The notes: a model not told the origin generated them from the letters alone. Counted from the first letter of the stretch, positions 46,585-56,025 are shown. The stretch is 64,000 nt of DNA from Haloferax sulfurifontis ATCC BAA-897 (GCF_000337835.1 NZ_AOLM01000018.1:186001-250000); one strand, 5' to 3'. Program-made: numbers and translations.

Positions 46585-47232
46585 ATGTCCTCGTGGAGAC
46601 GCGATTTCGCCAGCGGCCTCGTGGTCCTCGTCCCGCTCATTGTCATCATATACATATTTTCGATATTTTACAATGGCATCACACAGCTGCCGTTCGTTTC
46701 GACGGTCCTGTTAGAGCCGGGGCAGGAGCCGACCACCGAATCGCAGGTGCTCGGGTTCTTCATTGCGATCATCATCTTTCTCCTTCTCGTCCTCTCGGTG
46801 GGCTATCTCATGCGGACCACCGTCGGCCGCGTGCTCGAATCGGGCATCGACGCGGCGATGAACAAGGTCCCGCTCGTCCGAATCGTCTACAACGCTTCTA
46901 AGCTCGCGGTCGAAACCGCGCTCACCGGCACCGAAGACCTCCAGAAGCCGGTCCGTCTGGAGACGTGGCCGGGCATCCGCATGACCGCGTTCAAGACGGG
47001 GAAGACGACGAAAGACGGGAGGGAGATTATCTTCATGCCGACCGCGCCGAACATCACCACCGGGTTCGTGATGGAGGTCGACCCCGAAGACATCGAAGAG
47101 ACCGGTGAGAAGGTCGAAGAAGCCCTCACGCGCGTCCTCTCGGCCGGGTTCGCCGAACAGGAAGGCGTCGACGAGTTCGACATCGAAGTGACCGAGGAGT
47201 CCGGCGACAGGCGGGTCGTCGCCGACGAGTAA
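46585..47232 (+). CDS. DUF502 family membrane protein
   Basis: A 215-residue protein with two membrane helices, at about residues 8-30 (FASGLVVLVPLIVIIYIFSIFY) and 55-78 (VLGFFIAIIIFLLLVLSVGYLM). The soluble C-terminal domain has the DUF502 pattern NKVPLVRIVYNASKLAVE...IFMPTAPNITTGFVMEV. Such proteins are widespread in bacteria and archaea, of unknown function, perhaps in envelope homeostasis. Convergent with ilvE. Confidence 0.88.
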   Translation: MSSWRRDFASGLVVLVPLIVIIYIFSIFYNGITQLPFVSTVLLEPGQEPTTESQVLGFFIAIIIFLLLVLSVGYLMRTTVGRVLESGIDAAMNKVPLVRIVYNASKLAVETALTGTEDLQKPVRLETWPGIRMTAFKTGKTTKDGREIIFMPTAPNITTGFVMEVDPEDIEETGEKVEEALTRVLSAGFAEQEGVDEFDIEVTEESGDRRVVADE

Positions 47233-47328
47233 GGAAGGCGCTCCCACCGGGTCGTCGCCCGCGGCCGTCGCCATCGCTCGCGGCGGGGCGACGACAGAAA
47301 GAAAGCTCGTTTTCGCGGCCGTCTCCGG

Positions 47329-48267
47329 TTACTGCTCGTCGACGTAGGTGAACCACTCTTCGTGGTCGTCGGTGCGGCGCTCCACGAGGTCGAAGAAGGC
47401 GGTCTGGAGTTCCTCCGTGACAGGGCCGCGGGTTCCCTCGCCGATGACGACGTTGTCGACCTTGCGGATGGGGGTCACTTCGGCGGCGCTCCCCGTGAAG
47501 AACAGCTCGTCGGCCGTGTTGAGTTCGCCGCGGCTGATGGTCGCGCTGTCGTCGACCTCGTAGCCGCGCTCGCGGGCGAGCGTGATGACGGTGTCGCGGG
47601 TGATGCCGTCGAGGATGCTCTGGGAGAGGCCGGGCGTGTAGAGCTTCCCGTCGCGGACCATGAAGATGTTCTCGCCGGGGCCCTCGGCGACGTTGCCCTC
47701 CTTGTTCAGGACGATAGCCTCGACGTAACCGTTGCGGCGGGCTTCCTCTCCCGCGAGCATGGAGTTCACGTACAGCCCGGTCGTCTTCGCGTTCGTCGGA
47801 ATCTGGCTGGAGGCGTGCTTGCGCCACGACGAGACCATCACGTCGACGCCGTTTTCGAGCGCGTCCTCGCCGAGGTAGGTCCCCCACGGCCACGCCGCGA
47901 TGGCGACCTCGGTCGGGTTGTCCTTGGGGCTGACGCCGAGCGAGTCGTAGCCGTAGAAGGCGATGGGGCGGATGTAGCCGCCGTCGAGGTCGTTGCGGCG
48001 GATGACCTCCAGCGTCGCCTCGGTGAGTTCCTCGCGCGTGTACGGAATCTCCATGTCGTAGGGCTTCGTGGAGTTGTAGAGCCGTTCGAGGTGTTCCTCC
48101 CAGCGGAAGATGGCCGGGCCGCGGTCGGTGTCGTAAGCGCGGACCCCCTCAAAGACGCCCGTTCCGTAGTGGAGACCGTGGGTGAGGACGTGCACCGTCG
48201 CGTCCTCCCAGTCCGTATATTCTCCACTCATCCAGATCGTCGAGACATCCATCTCGTCAAATCCCAT
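47329..48267 (-). CDS. ilvE: Branched-chain amino acid aminotransferase
   Basis: A 312-residue PLP-dependent fold-type IV aminotransferase for leucine, isoleucine and valine. It shows HVLTHGLHYGTGVFEGVRAY near the N-terminus, the PLP lysine in IPTNAKTTGLYVNSMLA (about residue 160), and GNVAEGPGENIFMVRDGKLYTP. The ATG at 48267 (MGFDEMDVSTIWMSG) gives the expected length; an internal ATG at residue 6 is possible. Confidence 0.95.
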   Translation of the reverse strand: MGFDEMDVSTIWMSGEYTDWEDATVHVLTHGLHYGTGVFEGVRAYDTDRGPAIFRWEEHLERLYNSTKPYDMEIPYTREELTEATLEVIRRNDLDGGYIRPIAFYGYDSLGVSPKDNPTEVAIAAWPWGTYLGEDALENGVDVMVSSWRKHASSQIPTNAKTTGLYVNSMLAGEEARRNGYVEAIVLNKEGNVAEGPGENIFMVRDGKLYTPGLSQSILDGITRDTVITLARERGYEVDDSATISRGELNTADELFFTGSAAEVTPIRKVDNVVIGEGTRGPVTEELQTAFFDLVERRTDDHEEWFTYVDEQ

Positions 48268-48357
48268 GTAGTGGCCTTCGGCGGCCCCCCTCTAAAATCA
48301 TGACGACCCGACTACCGCGGCCCCCGCGGTTTTGTCCGCGGGCCGCCATGACGGGGT

Positions 48358-49248
48358 ATGAGCCTCGAATCCGTCGCCGTCACGGGCGGGACCGGGAATC
48401 TCGGGCCGACCGTCGTCGCCCACCTCCGCGCGAGCGGCTACACCGTCACGAACCTCTCGCGGCACAGCGAGTCGTCGCTCGCGGACCACGACTACCGCGT
48501 GAGCGCGCTCGACCCGGGCGACCTCACCGCGGCGCTCAGCGACGTCGACGCCGACGCCATCGTCCACCTCGGAGCCATCTCGACGCCGACGAACGACCCC
48601 GGCCACCGCGTCTTCGAGAGCAACGTCCAATCGACCTACGTCGTCCTCGAAGTCGCCGCCGCGCTCGGCATCGACCGCGTGGTCGTCGCCTCCAGCATGA
48701 GCGCCATCGGCGGGAGCTTCGAGCCCGACCCGGCCCGAATCGACTTCCTCCCGGTGGACGAGACCCACCGCGCGACGCCCTCGAACCCCTACGGCCTCGG
48801 GAAGTACGTCGCCGAACGGACCGCCGCGGGGGTGGTCCGCCGCGACGACGCCCCGGAGGCGGTCGCCAGCCTCCGGTTCCCGTGGATGCCGAGCGAGGAG
48901 GAGGCGAGACAGACGTTCGCCGAGGCCGACCGCTCGCTGTCGGGACTGCGGGACGCCGGGCACTTCCACACCGCGCGCAACACGCTCTTTGCGTATCTGG
49001 GTCGGGAGGACGCGGCGCGACTCGTCCGGCGGGCACTCGAAGCCGACTTCACGGGCCACGAGGTGTTCTGGGCCGCGGCCGCCGACACCTCGACGACCGT
49101 CAAGTCGGCGACGCTCGCCAGCGAGGTCTACCCCGGCGCGGAGACCAAAGGGCCGCTTTCGGGCCACGAGGCGCTCGTCTCGACCGAGAAGGCGGAGCGA
49201 CTGCTGGGGTGGGAGCCGACGTGGTCGTGGCGCGACGGGCGCGCGTGA
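48358..49248 (+). CDS. NAD-dependent epimerase/dehydratase (extended SDR)
   Basis: A 296-residue extended short-chain dehydrogenase. The nucleotide-binding loop is VTGGTGNLGPTVVAHL (residues 8-23), the catalytic Ser region is VVASSMSAIGGSF, and the YxxxK pair is NPYGLGKYVAE. Sugar or uronate epimerisation/dehydration are typical roles; the substrate is not evident. Divergent from ilvE, convergent with ribB. Confidence 0.88.
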   Translation: MSLESVAVTGGTGNLGPTVVAHLRASGYTVTNLSRHSESSLADHDYRVSALDPGDLTAALSDVDADAIVHLGAISTPTNDPGHRVFESNVQSTYVVLEVAAALGIDRVVVASSMSAIGGSFEPDPARIDFLPVDETHRATPSNPYGLGKYVAERTAAGVVRRDDAPEAVASLRFPWMPSEEEARQTFAEADRSLSGLRDAGHFHTARNTLFAYLGREDAARLVRRALEADFTGHEVFWAAAADTSTTVKSATLASEVYPGAETKGPLSGHEALVSTEKAERLLGWEPTWSWRDGRA

Positions 49249-49287
49249 GAAGATAAGTTGGGGGCGACCGGCGACCCCTTCGGTCGC

Positions 49288-49977
49288 TCAGACGAGTTCG
49301 TCGATGAGGCCGTCGCCGTCGACGAAGGCGAAGCCGTGTCGGTCGGCGTAGTCGCGGGCGGCGTCCTTCGGGAGCGCCGCGCCGGTCTCGTCGTCCAGCA
49401 TCTCGCAGACGACGACCGCGGGCGGGATGCCCGCCTCGTCGGCCAAGGCGAGGCCGAGTTCGGTGTGGCCCTGCCGGTCCGAAAGCAGGTTCGGCGCGCC
49501 GCGGAGCAGGTGGACGTGGCCGGGCGCGCGGAACTCGCCGCCGAAGTCGTCGGCGTCGTACTCGCCGGTACGGGCGGCCTCGGCGACGGGCGCGAGCCGC
49601 GAGATGGTCATCGCGCGGTCGCGGTCGGTGATGCCCGTAAACGACTCGCGGTGGTTCACCGTGAAGGAAAACGACGACCGCGAGTCGTAGGCGAGGTCGT
49701 GGGAGGACGCCGCCGGGTGGTCGAGCACGTCGTCGATGAACGGGAGGCCGAGGGACTCTGACACGTCGTTCGGGAGGGCGACGCAGACGAGGCCGCCGGC
49801 GTCGTTGCGCATCCGGGCCACGTCGGCGGGGCCGACCGCCCCCGCGGGGTAGACGAGGTCCGTCTCGCCCTCGCGGTCGTCGAAGTCGTGGACGAGCACC
49901 GGCTCGCCGGCGCGGAAGGCGTCGAGGACGCGCGAGACGGCGTCGAAGTCGCCGGTCGACTCGGCGGTTCGGCTCAT
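49288..49977 (-). CDS. ribB: 3,4-dihydroxy-2-butanone 4-phosphate synthase
   Basis: A 229-residue enzyme making the four-carbon riboflavin precursor from ribulose 5-phosphate. Family motifs: [13 protein letters not shown] (metal-binding acidic loop), [37 protein letters not shown] and [13 protein letters not shown]...[14 protein letters not shown]. It overlaps the rbkR stop by 4 nt, so kinase/regulator and this enzyme form one unit. Confidence 0.95.
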   Translation of the reverse strand: MSRTAESTGDFDAVSRVLDAFRAGEPVLVHDFDDREGETDLVYPAGAVGPADVARMRNDAGGLVCVALPNDVSESLGLPFIDDVLDHPAASSHDLAYDSRSSFSFTVNHRESFTGITDRDRAMTISRLAPVAEAARTGEYDADDFGGEFRAPGHVHLLRGAPNLLSDRQGHTELGLALADEAGIPPAVVVCEMLDDETGAALPKDAARDYADRHGFAFVDGDGLIDELV

Positions 49978-50687
49978 TCGTACGCCGCCTCCTCGACGCG
50001 GACCGTGACCGCGTCGCCGTCGTCGAGGTCGAGTTCGTCGCGGAGCTTGTCGGGCGCGATTATCTCCAGTTGCGACTCGTCGTGGTGGGTCCGCTCGGGG
50101 ACGATGATGTGGACCGGCTCGTAGGAGTCGCCGCCGACCGCGACGGAGGCGGCGTAGCACGTCGCCGGGCCGAAGGTGCGCTCGTCGTCTTCCCAGCCGT
50201 CTATCGGGACCGCGTCGAGGGCGGTCATCCCGGCGCGGGCGCGGACCGCGTCGTCGCCGAGGCGGACGTTCAGCGTGCCGGGGAACGGCTCGTAGCCGAG
50301 TCGGTCTTTGAACTGCTTCATGTACCCCGAAAGCGAGATGTAGTGGCGGCCCTCGCCCATCCCCCCGGTGACCTCGCCGTCGAGGACGACCACGGAAGGC
50401 GTCTCGAAGATGCGCCGGTAGTCGGCGTACTCCTGTCTGAGCGCGGACTCACCCGCGTCGGTGATGGTTATCCACTGGCCGTCGGCGACGACCTCGCGGT
50501 CGACGAAGTCGGCCTCTTCGAGGCGTTGGAGGCGGCGCGAGGCCGTCTGGTTCGACACGTCGAGCCGATTCGCGACGCCGGAACAGGAGAGCTTGACCGG
50601 GCCGGAGCGCCCGCCGTCGAGCGCGACGAGCTTGAGCGTGGCCAACTCGTCGTACCCGACCGCCGCGGCGACTGCCGATTCTGACAT
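49974..50687 (-). CDS. rbkR: CTP-dependent riboflavin kinase with HTH (RbkR)
   Basis: A 237-residue bifunctional protein. The N-terminal winged HTH (about residues 30-80) has [28 protein letters not shown]. The C-terminal archaeal riboflavin kinase (about 105-237) has [21 protein letters not shown] and [10 protein letters not shown]. Archaeal RbkR represses riboflavin genes and makes FMN with CTP. The start [15 protein letters not shown] at 50687 fits the family; 50714 is an alternative. Confidence 0.93.
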   Translation of the reverse strand: MSESAVAAAVGYDELATLKLVALDGGRSGPVKLSCSGVANRLDVSNQTASRRLQRLEEADFVDREVVADGQWITITDAGESALRQEYADYRRIFETPSVVVLDGEVTGGMGEGRHYISLSGYMKQFKDRLGYEPFPGTLNVRLGDDAVRARAGMTALDAVPIDGWEDDERTFGPATCYAASVAVGGDSYEPVHIIVPERTHHDESQLEIIAPDKLRDELDLDDGDAVTVRVEEAAYE

Positions 50688-51145
50688 ACCCTCGGCTTCG
50701 AACGCGCGCCCCATAAGCGTATCGTAAGTGGAATGCGTTCCAAAAGTGAGGTGGTTGGCGAGAAGTGAGGTGGCGAGGCGGGGCCCCACAGATACGCGAT
50801 AGTTCCAATCGCGGACGGGTAAGTCCGTCGGTCAGTCTACCGCGGCGAGAAGGGGTCGTTCCGGGGGGAAACGCGGTCGTACCGCGCGATTCCACGAGCG
50901 GGCGTCAGCCGCTGAAATCGACGGGGTGCGGCTCATGGCCGAGGTGGCGGTCCGCGGTCGGGGGGCGATAGACCGGGACCGAATCGGGGCGCGTCGGGCC
51001 GAGTTGGGGGCAAAGTGGGACGGGCCGGAAGCGCGTGGGACGGTGAGGGACGGCAGGGGGGCGCTGTGGGGGGAGTGACGGCGTGACGCCGTGCGTGCGA
51101 TTCCGCGCGTCCGAATCCGTCGGGGTCGACGACCGAACGGCGACC
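50688..51145. other. Gene-free GC-rich interval
   Basis: About 460 nt between rbkR and the small zinc protein. Several long open frames are present but all look like random frames of GC-rich DNA without conserved patterns. The only structure seen is a short ACGGCGT/ACGCCGT-type palindrome near 51080. I see nothing else that can be supported. Confidence 0.5.
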
Positions 51146-51298
51146 TCAGAGAGACGACGCTCGCCGCTCGGTGCTGACCTGTGAGATACCCGCGTTCGCC
51201 GAGCAACTGGGACACGCGTAGACGTTGCCGTCCTCGTCGCCGAAGACGCGGACGAAGTTGTTCGACACGAACGCATCGCAGTGGTTGCATTGACTCAT
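51146..51298 (-). CDS. Small zinc-finger protein (DUF7563-like)
   Basis: A 50-residue protein with two zinc pairs, C4-x2-C7 (SQCNHCDAF) and C29-x2-C32 (YACPSCSANAG), a one-zinc finger of the sort common among haloarchaeal micro-proteins. The C-terminus is basic and Ser-rich. The domain name is from memory. It may bind nucleic acid or protein. A TATA-like GGTATATC lies about 55 nt upstream, next to a TTACC/GGTAA inverted repeat. Confidence 0.75.
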   Translation of the reverse strand: MSQCNHCDAFVSNNFVRVFGDEDGNVYACPSCSANAGISQVSTERRASSL

Positions 51299-51366
51299 GG
51301 GTGGGTGGTGAGAGCGGCGGGTCGCCGCCCGTGGTTTGACAGTCGTCCGCGTACGATATACCACTA

Positions 51367-51381
51367 TTACCTAACTGGTAA
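51367..51381. promoter_or_regulatory. Short inverted repeat between DUF7563-like gene and argS
   Basis: TTACC-TAACT-GGTAA, 5-bp arms, just upstream of the TATA-like box (51351-51358) of the zinc-protein gene. It could be an operator, although arms this short can arise by chance. Confidence 0.3.
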
Positions 51382-51509
51382 GGTATCGGTGCGGTTGGCG
51401 CTAACACCGCCCCCAGAACCGGGGGAAACGAACGTCCCTTCCCGTCGTGGTCCGCGGTCGCTCGGACGGTTCGGAAAGGCCTTTAGCCGCCTATCGAGAA
51501 TCCGCGTAC

Positions 51510-53273
51510 ATGTTCAGACAGTTCCGTGAGGAGGTCGAGACGGCGCTCTCCGCGGCGCTTTCGTCGCTCGACCTGCCCACCGACGACCTCGGGGTCGAGG
51601 AGCCGCCGGAGGACGTACCCGCGACGCTCGCCTCCAGCGTCGCCTTCCGACTCGCCGGAGTCGTCGGCGCGCCGCCGCCGAAAATCGCCGCCGACATCGC
51701 CGAGGAGCTCTCCGTCGAGGGCTACGACTACCTCGCCGCGGTCGACACGCAGGGGCCGTACGTCAACTTCCACGTCTCGGACGCCTACTACGACGACACC
51801 CTCGAATCGGCCGCGACTGACGAGGCGTACGGCCGCCTGCCCGCGACCGGCGACAGCGTCGTCGTCGAGCACACGAGCGCGAACCCGACCGGTCCGGTCC
51901 ACGTCGGCCGCACCCGCAACCCGGTCATCGGCGACGCCGTCGCCAACCTGCTCGACTTCGCCGGCAACGACGTCGAGCGCCACTACTACGTGAACGACGC
52001 CGGCCGCCAGATGGCCGTTTTCACGTGGGCCTACGAGACGTTCGACGAGGACGACCTCGAAAGCGAACCCGCCCGCGAGCGCGTCGAATACGACCTCGTT
52101 CGCTACTACCGCAAGGGCAACGCCTTCCTCGAAGCGGCCGACCCCGAGGAAGTCGAACAGGCCGAAGCCGAAATCACCGAGATCCTCCAGGGCATCGAGG
52201 AGGGCGACGAGGAGACCTACGCCCGCGTCGAGACCGTGGTCGACCAGGTGCTCGGCGGCATGCGCGAGTGCCTCGAACGCCTCCCCGCGGAGTTCGACGA
52301 GTTCGTCAAGGAGACGCGGTTCATGTTCGACGGGAGCACCCGCGACCTCGCGGAGCGCCTCAAGGAGACCGACCACGCCGTCTACGAGGAAGACGCGTGG
52401 CAACTCGAACTCGACGACTACGGCTTCGAGAAGAACCTCGTGTTCCTCCGCTCGGACGACACCTCGCTGTACACGACGCGCGACCTCGCCCACCACGAGT
52501 GGAAGTTCGACAACTACGACCGCGCCGTGACCGTCCTCGGCGAGGACCACAAGCTCCAGTCCGGCCAGCTCCGCGCCGCGCTCGACATCCTCGGCAACGA
52601 CGTGGACAAACTGGAGAACGTCATCTACTCGTGGGTCAACCTCCCCGGCGGCGAGACGATGTCCACCCGCAAGGGGACGGGCGTCATGCTCGACGACCTC
52701 CTCGACGAGGCTATCGACCGCGCCCGCGACGAGGTCGAGACCCGACTCGAAGGCCGCACCCGCGACGACGACCTCGGCGAGGCCGACATCGACCGCATCG
52801 CCCGGCAGGTCGGCATCGGCGCGGTCCGCTACGACATCGTCTCCAAACAGCCCACGAAGACCATCACCTTCGAGTGGGACCAGGCGCTCAACTTCGAGGC
52901 CCAGTCCGCGCCGTACATCCAGTACGTCCACGCGCGCTGTTGCGGTATCGCCGACGAGGCGGCCGCCGCCGGTCTCGACGCGAGCGAGGCCGACCCCGCC
53001 GTGCTGACGACCGACGCCGAGCGCGACCTGCTGGCGACCATCGCGCGGTTCCCCGCGGTCGTCGAGACCGCGGCCGACGACCTCGAACCGCACACCGTGG
53101 CGACGTTCGCCCGCGAACTCGCCGAGGTGTTCAACACCTTCTACCGCGAGTGCCCCGTGCTCGACGCCGACGAGGAGATCGGCGCGGCCCGACTCGCGCT
53201 CGTCGAGGCCTCGCGGAACGCGGTGGCGAACGCGCTCTCCATCGTGGGCGTGGAAGCGCCCGAGTCGATGTGA
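51510..53273 (+). CDS. argS: Arginyl-tRNA synthetase
   Basis: A 587-residue class I synthetase. The N-terminal Add-1 domain precedes the HIGH-like [20 protein letters not shown] (about residues 126-145). The KMSKS-like loop is [15 protein letters not shown] (about 380-394). The C-terminal anticodon-binding domain ends with [29 protein letters not shown] at 51510 is the start, with CCTTTAG about 26 nt upstream supporting a leaderless transcript. Confidence 0.97.
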   Translation: MFRQFREEVETALSAALSSLDLPTDDLGVEEPPEDVPATLASSVAFRLAGVVGAPPPKIAADIAEELSVEGYDYLAAVDTQGPYVNFHVSDAYYDDTLESAATDEAYGRLPATGDSVVVEHTSANPTGPVHVGRTRNPVIGDAVANLLDFAGNDVERHYYVNDAGRQMAVFTWAYETFDEDDLESEPARERVEYDLVRYYRKGNAFLEAADPEEVEQAEAEITEILQGIEEGDEETYARVETVVDQVLGGMRECLERLPAEFDEFVKETRFMFDGSTRDLAERLKETDHAVYEEDAWQLELDDYGFEKNLVFLRSDDTSLYTTRDLAHHEWKFDNYDRAVTVLGEDHKLQSGQLRAALDILGNDVDKLENVIYSWVNLPGGETMSTRKGTGVMLDDLLDEAIDRARDEVETRLEGRTRDDDLGEADIDRIARQVGIGAVRYDIVSKQPTKTITFEWDQALNFEAQSAPYIQYVHARCCGIADEAAAAGLDASEADPAVLTTDAERDLLATIARFPAVVETAADDLEPHTVATFARELAEVFNTFYRECPVLDADEEIGAARLALVEASRNAVANALSIVGVEAPESM

Positions 53274-53318
53274 CCGCGGGCTAAGCGAGTTCTTCGGCGA
53301 CGGCTTTTTTCGAGCGAT

Positions 53319-53456
53319 TCAGAAGAAAAGCGGGAGCGCCGCGGTCCCGGAGATGAGCGACCCGCCGACCGAGAAGACGACGGCGGCACCACTGCCGAGC
53401 GCAAGGACGAGAAACAGCACTATCCACCAGAAGGGAACGGACTCAGATTCTGCCAT
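53319..53456 (-). CDS. Small membrane protein (45 residues)
   Basis: A short frame between argS and minD4: MAESESVPFWWIVLFLVLAL..., one hydrophobic helix (about residues 9-30) and a Gly/Ser-rich end. An ATG three codons upstream (53465) would add MAS. The acidic start and single clean helix look like a genuine small haloarchaeal membrane protein, but codon evidence is limited by size. It is on the same strand as minD4 and lies downstream of it. Confidence 0.55.
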   Translation of the reverse strand: MAESESVPFWWIVLFLVLALGSGAAVVFSVGGSLISGTAALPLFF

Positions 53457-53495
53457 AGAGGCCATTCCGCAGACGCGAGTAAAAGGCCTTCCCGT

Positions 53496-55271
53496 TTAGC
53501 CGAGGAAGCGTCTGAAAAAGCCCTTTTTCTTCTCGTCGCCGTCGTCGTCGAACGACTCGACCTCCTCGACGAGCGAGGTGGTGTAGACGCCCTCCTCGTC
53601 GCCGTCGTCGGCCTCGTCGGCCTCGTCGTCCGCGTCCGCTTCGGCGTCGGTCCCGGACGCGCTCGGCTCGGCCTCGGCGACGAGCGGTTCGGCCGCGTCG
53701 GGCGCGTCTACCTCCGGTTCCGCCGCCTCGGACGGCTCGTCAGAGCGGGCGGGTGCGTCGTCTCCCGAGTCGGGTTCGGCCGCCCCTTCCGCGAGCGGGT
53801 CCGCACCCGTCGAGCCGGCGTCGGCGTCGACATCCGGACCGGGAGTGGCGTCGATATCCGAGACGGGTTCGCCGTCGGCGTCGCCGACCGACTCCTCTTC
53901 GGCCGTCGAAGTCCCGCGAGTGACCGCTTCGAGGTCCGCCGCCAGCGGGTCGGTGTCGGGTTCGTCGTCGCCGACCGGCTCGGGGGCGGCGACCACCGAA
54001 TCGTCGGTCGCGTCGGCGGCCAGCGGGTCGGCCGGCGCGTCCGTCGCGTCGTCCTGACCGGGGGCGACGGGGTCGGCGGGGTCGACTTCCTCGACCGCGC
54101 CGGAGTCGTCCACGCCTTCGGCGGGGGACGAGTCGGGTTCCGTGACGGACGCGTCCGAGTCCGCGACTGACCCTCCGGAGAACGGGACCGACGCCGCGAG
54201 CTCGTCGTCGGTCACGGACTCGTCGTCGGAGCCGGCGTCAGCTTCCACACGTTCCTCGGCTTCTGGTTCGGCTTCCGGTTCCGGTTCGGCTTCCGGCTCC
54301 GCCGTGACCCGGTCTTCGTCCGCGACCGCGGCGGCGACGTCGTCGGGGACGGCCTCGGGGGCCGACACCTGTGCAGGGGCGGGGTCCGGGTCCAAATCCG
54401 GGTCTGTCTCGGGAGCCGGAGCCGACGCCGACTCGCCCGCGGGGTCTGCGGGGTCGTCGTCGGCCTGCACGACCGAGACGTGTTCGTCCGTCTCCGGCTC
54501 GGCGGCGTCGCCGTCGGCCGCGTCCGTCTCCGACTCGGCGGCGTCCCCCGCGGCGTCCGGAATCGGGACCGGCTGGCCGGTGAGCGCCTCGGCGAGCGCG
54601 CGGTAGCCCGCGGCGGCGATGCTGTCGGGCGAGCGGGCGACGACCGGAATCTGCGTGTTGAGCGCCTCGCGGATGGCCGGGTCCTCCGGGACGACGGCGA
54701 TGACCCCGGCGTCGAGGAGCGAGGCGACCACCTCGGCGTTCGGGTTCGACTGGTCGACCCGCGTGAGGACGACGCCGACGATGTCAGCACCGATGCGGTC
54801 GCCGAGCTGTCGGGTCTTTTCGGTGTCGCCGAGCGCCTCGCGCTCCGTCGTGGAGACCAAGACGACCTCGTCGGCGAGCTTCAGCGGGACGAAGGTGTCG
54901 TCGCTCAGCCCCGCGCCGGTGTCGATGATGACGATGTCGTGGGTGGCTTCGAGCGCCGAGACGACGGCGTCGAGTTCCCGCACGTTCGCCGTCGCGAACG
55001 CTTCGAGGGCGTTCGAACCGGGGACCACCGAGAGTCCCGCCGGTCCGTCGTAGACGGCCGCCTCGACCGCCGCCTCGCCTGTCAACACGTCGTGGAGCGT
55101 CGCCCCGTCGGGGTCGACGCCGAGCGCGCCGGCGAGATTCGGCATCCCGAGGTCACCGTCGACGACGACGACGTCGTGACCGGCCATCGCGAGCGTCGTC
55201 CCGAGGTTGGCCGTGGTCGTCGTCTTTCCAACCCCGCCTTTCGCGCTGGCAACTGCGTACACCCGGGCCAT
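53496..55271 (-). CDS. minD4: MinD-family ATPase MinD4 with long acidic C-terminal extension
   Basis: A 591-residue MinD/ParA ATPase. The deviant Walker A is SAKGGVGKTTTTANL (about residues 7-21); VVVDGDLGMPNLAGAL and IIDTGAGLSDDTFVPL are the switch regions. After about residue 250 comes an unusually long, very acidic Asp/Glu/Pro/Ala-rich extension, and the protein ends KKKGFFRRFLG, a basic amphipathic tail like a membrane-targeting sequence. In H. volcanii MinD4 positions archaella and chemosensory arrays. Start MARVYAVASAKGG at 55271. Divergent from the native prf1 promoter. Confidence 0.93.
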   Translation of the reverse strand: MARVYAVASAKGGVGKTTTTANLGTTLAMAGHDVVVVDGDLGMPNLAGALGVDPDGATLHDVLTGEAAVEAAVYDGPAGLSVVPGSNALEAFATANVRELDAVVSALEATHDIVIIDTGAGLSDDTFVPLKLADEVVLVSTTEREALGDTEKTRQLGDRIGADIVGVVLTRVDQSNPNAEVVASLLDAGVIAVVPEDPAIREALNTQIPVVARSPDSIAAAGYRALAEALTGQPVPIPDAAGDAAESETDAADGDAAEPETDEHVSVVQADDDPADPAGESASAPAPETDPDLDPDPAPAQVSAPEAVPDDVAAAVADEDRVTAEPEAEPEPEAEPEAEERVEADAGSDDESVTDDELAASVPFSGGSVADSDASVTEPDSSPAEGVDDSGAVEEVDPADPVAPGQDDATDAPADPLAADATDDSVVAAPEPVGDDEPDTDPLAADLEAVTRGTSTAEEESVGDADGEPVSDIDATPGPDVDADAGSTGADPLAEGAAEPDSGDDAPARSDEPSEAAEPEVDAPDAAEPLVAEAEPSASGTDAEADADDEADEADDGDEEGVYTTSLVEEVESFDDDGDEKKKGFFRRFLG

Positions 55272-55426
55272 AATTCCAACGTCGAAGTCCACCCGTGACA
55301 GCCACATAAATGTTCTCCGACCGCGCCCGTCTCCGCAGTCGGGTCATACGGTCCCTCGTGCGGCGAGATACCGCGGCGCGTGCCCAGTCAAAGGTTACTT
55401 AGCCGCTGGAGGGACTAGGTGGAGTG

Positions 55427-55492
55427 ATGAGTAGCGACGCCGAGGAGGCGAGCGAAGACCGCCGAAAGTACGAGTTCTTGTTCACTCAGTAA
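55427..55492 (+). pseudogene. Stranded native 5' end of prf1
   Basis: The native start of the release-factor gene: MSSDAEEASEDRRKYEF in chromosomal codon style, with a TATA-like GGTTACTTAG about 30 nt upstream. After the 12-bp junction the frame enters element sequence and stops (LFTQ then TAA), giving a 21-residue peptide. The same reading frame resumes natively after the copy of the junction at 59601. It is the displaced first exon-like part of prf1, not an independent gene. Confidence 0.85.
55466..55477 (+). other. Left attachment-site core (attL)
   Basis: AAGTACGAGTTC, codons Lys-Tyr-Glu-Phe of native prf1. It is identical to 59601-59612 and in the same codon phase; a diverged third copy is at 57354-57365. 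Confidence 0.8.
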
Positions 55493-55563
55493 TCTATAGT
55501 AATACCCATTGCCGAGATCTACTGACGAAAGATACTCATTACCGCCCTCTAATCATTTCCTAA

Positions 55564-55785
55564 ATGTCGGCATCACTTCAATGGGATACTGGTTACTCCT
55601 TGATATTCCTCTCGGGTATCTTCATTTGGGTGGGCGTTCCTGTACTTAACTCCCAATTTGATACCTCCATTATGGTAGCACAACGGACCCTTCCCGTTCT
55701 TGGCACACTCCAAATGAACGTGATTCTTGGAGGTGGCTTGCTTGCTATCGGTTTATTCAGTTATTTGGGATTCCGGTATGGGTAA
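55564..55785 (+). CDS. Element-borne small membrane protein
   Basis: A 73-residue protein with two predicted membrane helices, at about residues 12-29 (LIFLSGIFIWVGVPVL) and 50-69 (MNVILGGGLLAIGLFSYLGF). AT-rich codon use matches the element, not the chromosome. It is the first gene after the left junction. Small two-helix proteins are common in haloarchaeal viruses and plasmids; no family is recognised. Confidence 0.6.
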   Translation: MSASLQWDTGYSLIFLSGIFIWVGVPVLNSQFDTSIMVAQRTLPVLGTLQMNVILGGGLLAIGLFSYLGFRYG

Positions 55786-55891
55786 TCTTGATTTAGAACA
55801 ACCACAGACTCGGGAGGGGATTCCTGCGGCACCAAGGACGCCTCGTCATCACGTACAATCCCGGAAGTATTATTTTAAAAATCTATCACAT

Positions 55892-55956
55892 ATTTGCGTC
55901 CCTCACCCTCGCCTACCACCTATTGAAAATATGGGGTGAAAATAGTGGACGCAAAT
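55892..55956. repeat. Widely spaced inverted repeat in the element
   Basis: ATTTGCGTCC (55892-55901) and GGACGCAAAT (55947-55956) are perfect 10-bp arms separated by 45 nt, within a gene-free AT-rich stretch upstream of the replication genes. A replication origin or regulator site is possible. Confidence 0.55.
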
Positions 55957-55965
55957 GCGATTTCT

Positions 55966-55983
55966 CCATATAGTCCTATATGG
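55966..55983. promoter_or_regulatory. Operator-like palindrome in the element
   Basis: CCATATAG-TC-CTATATGG, perfect 8-bp arms with a 2-nt spacer, followed by a direct partial repeat (ATATAGTCC at 55968 and 55985). It lies about 90 nt upstream of the ribbon-helix-helix-like gene, a plausible binding site for that protein. Confidence 0.5.
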
Positions 55984-56025
55984 GATATAGTCCATGAACA
56001 TACTCGAATTTAAGTAATTTATTTC

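Noticed and set aside
50832-51407. A 191-codon minus-strand frame upstream of rbkR
   Set aside because: Arg/Pro/Ser-rich, overlapping the zinc-protein gene in another frame; no homology pattern.
55727-55939. A 70-codon frame overlapping the 73-residue membrane protein
   Set aside because: It overlaps a better gene in another frame and runs through a gene-free, repeat-rich region.
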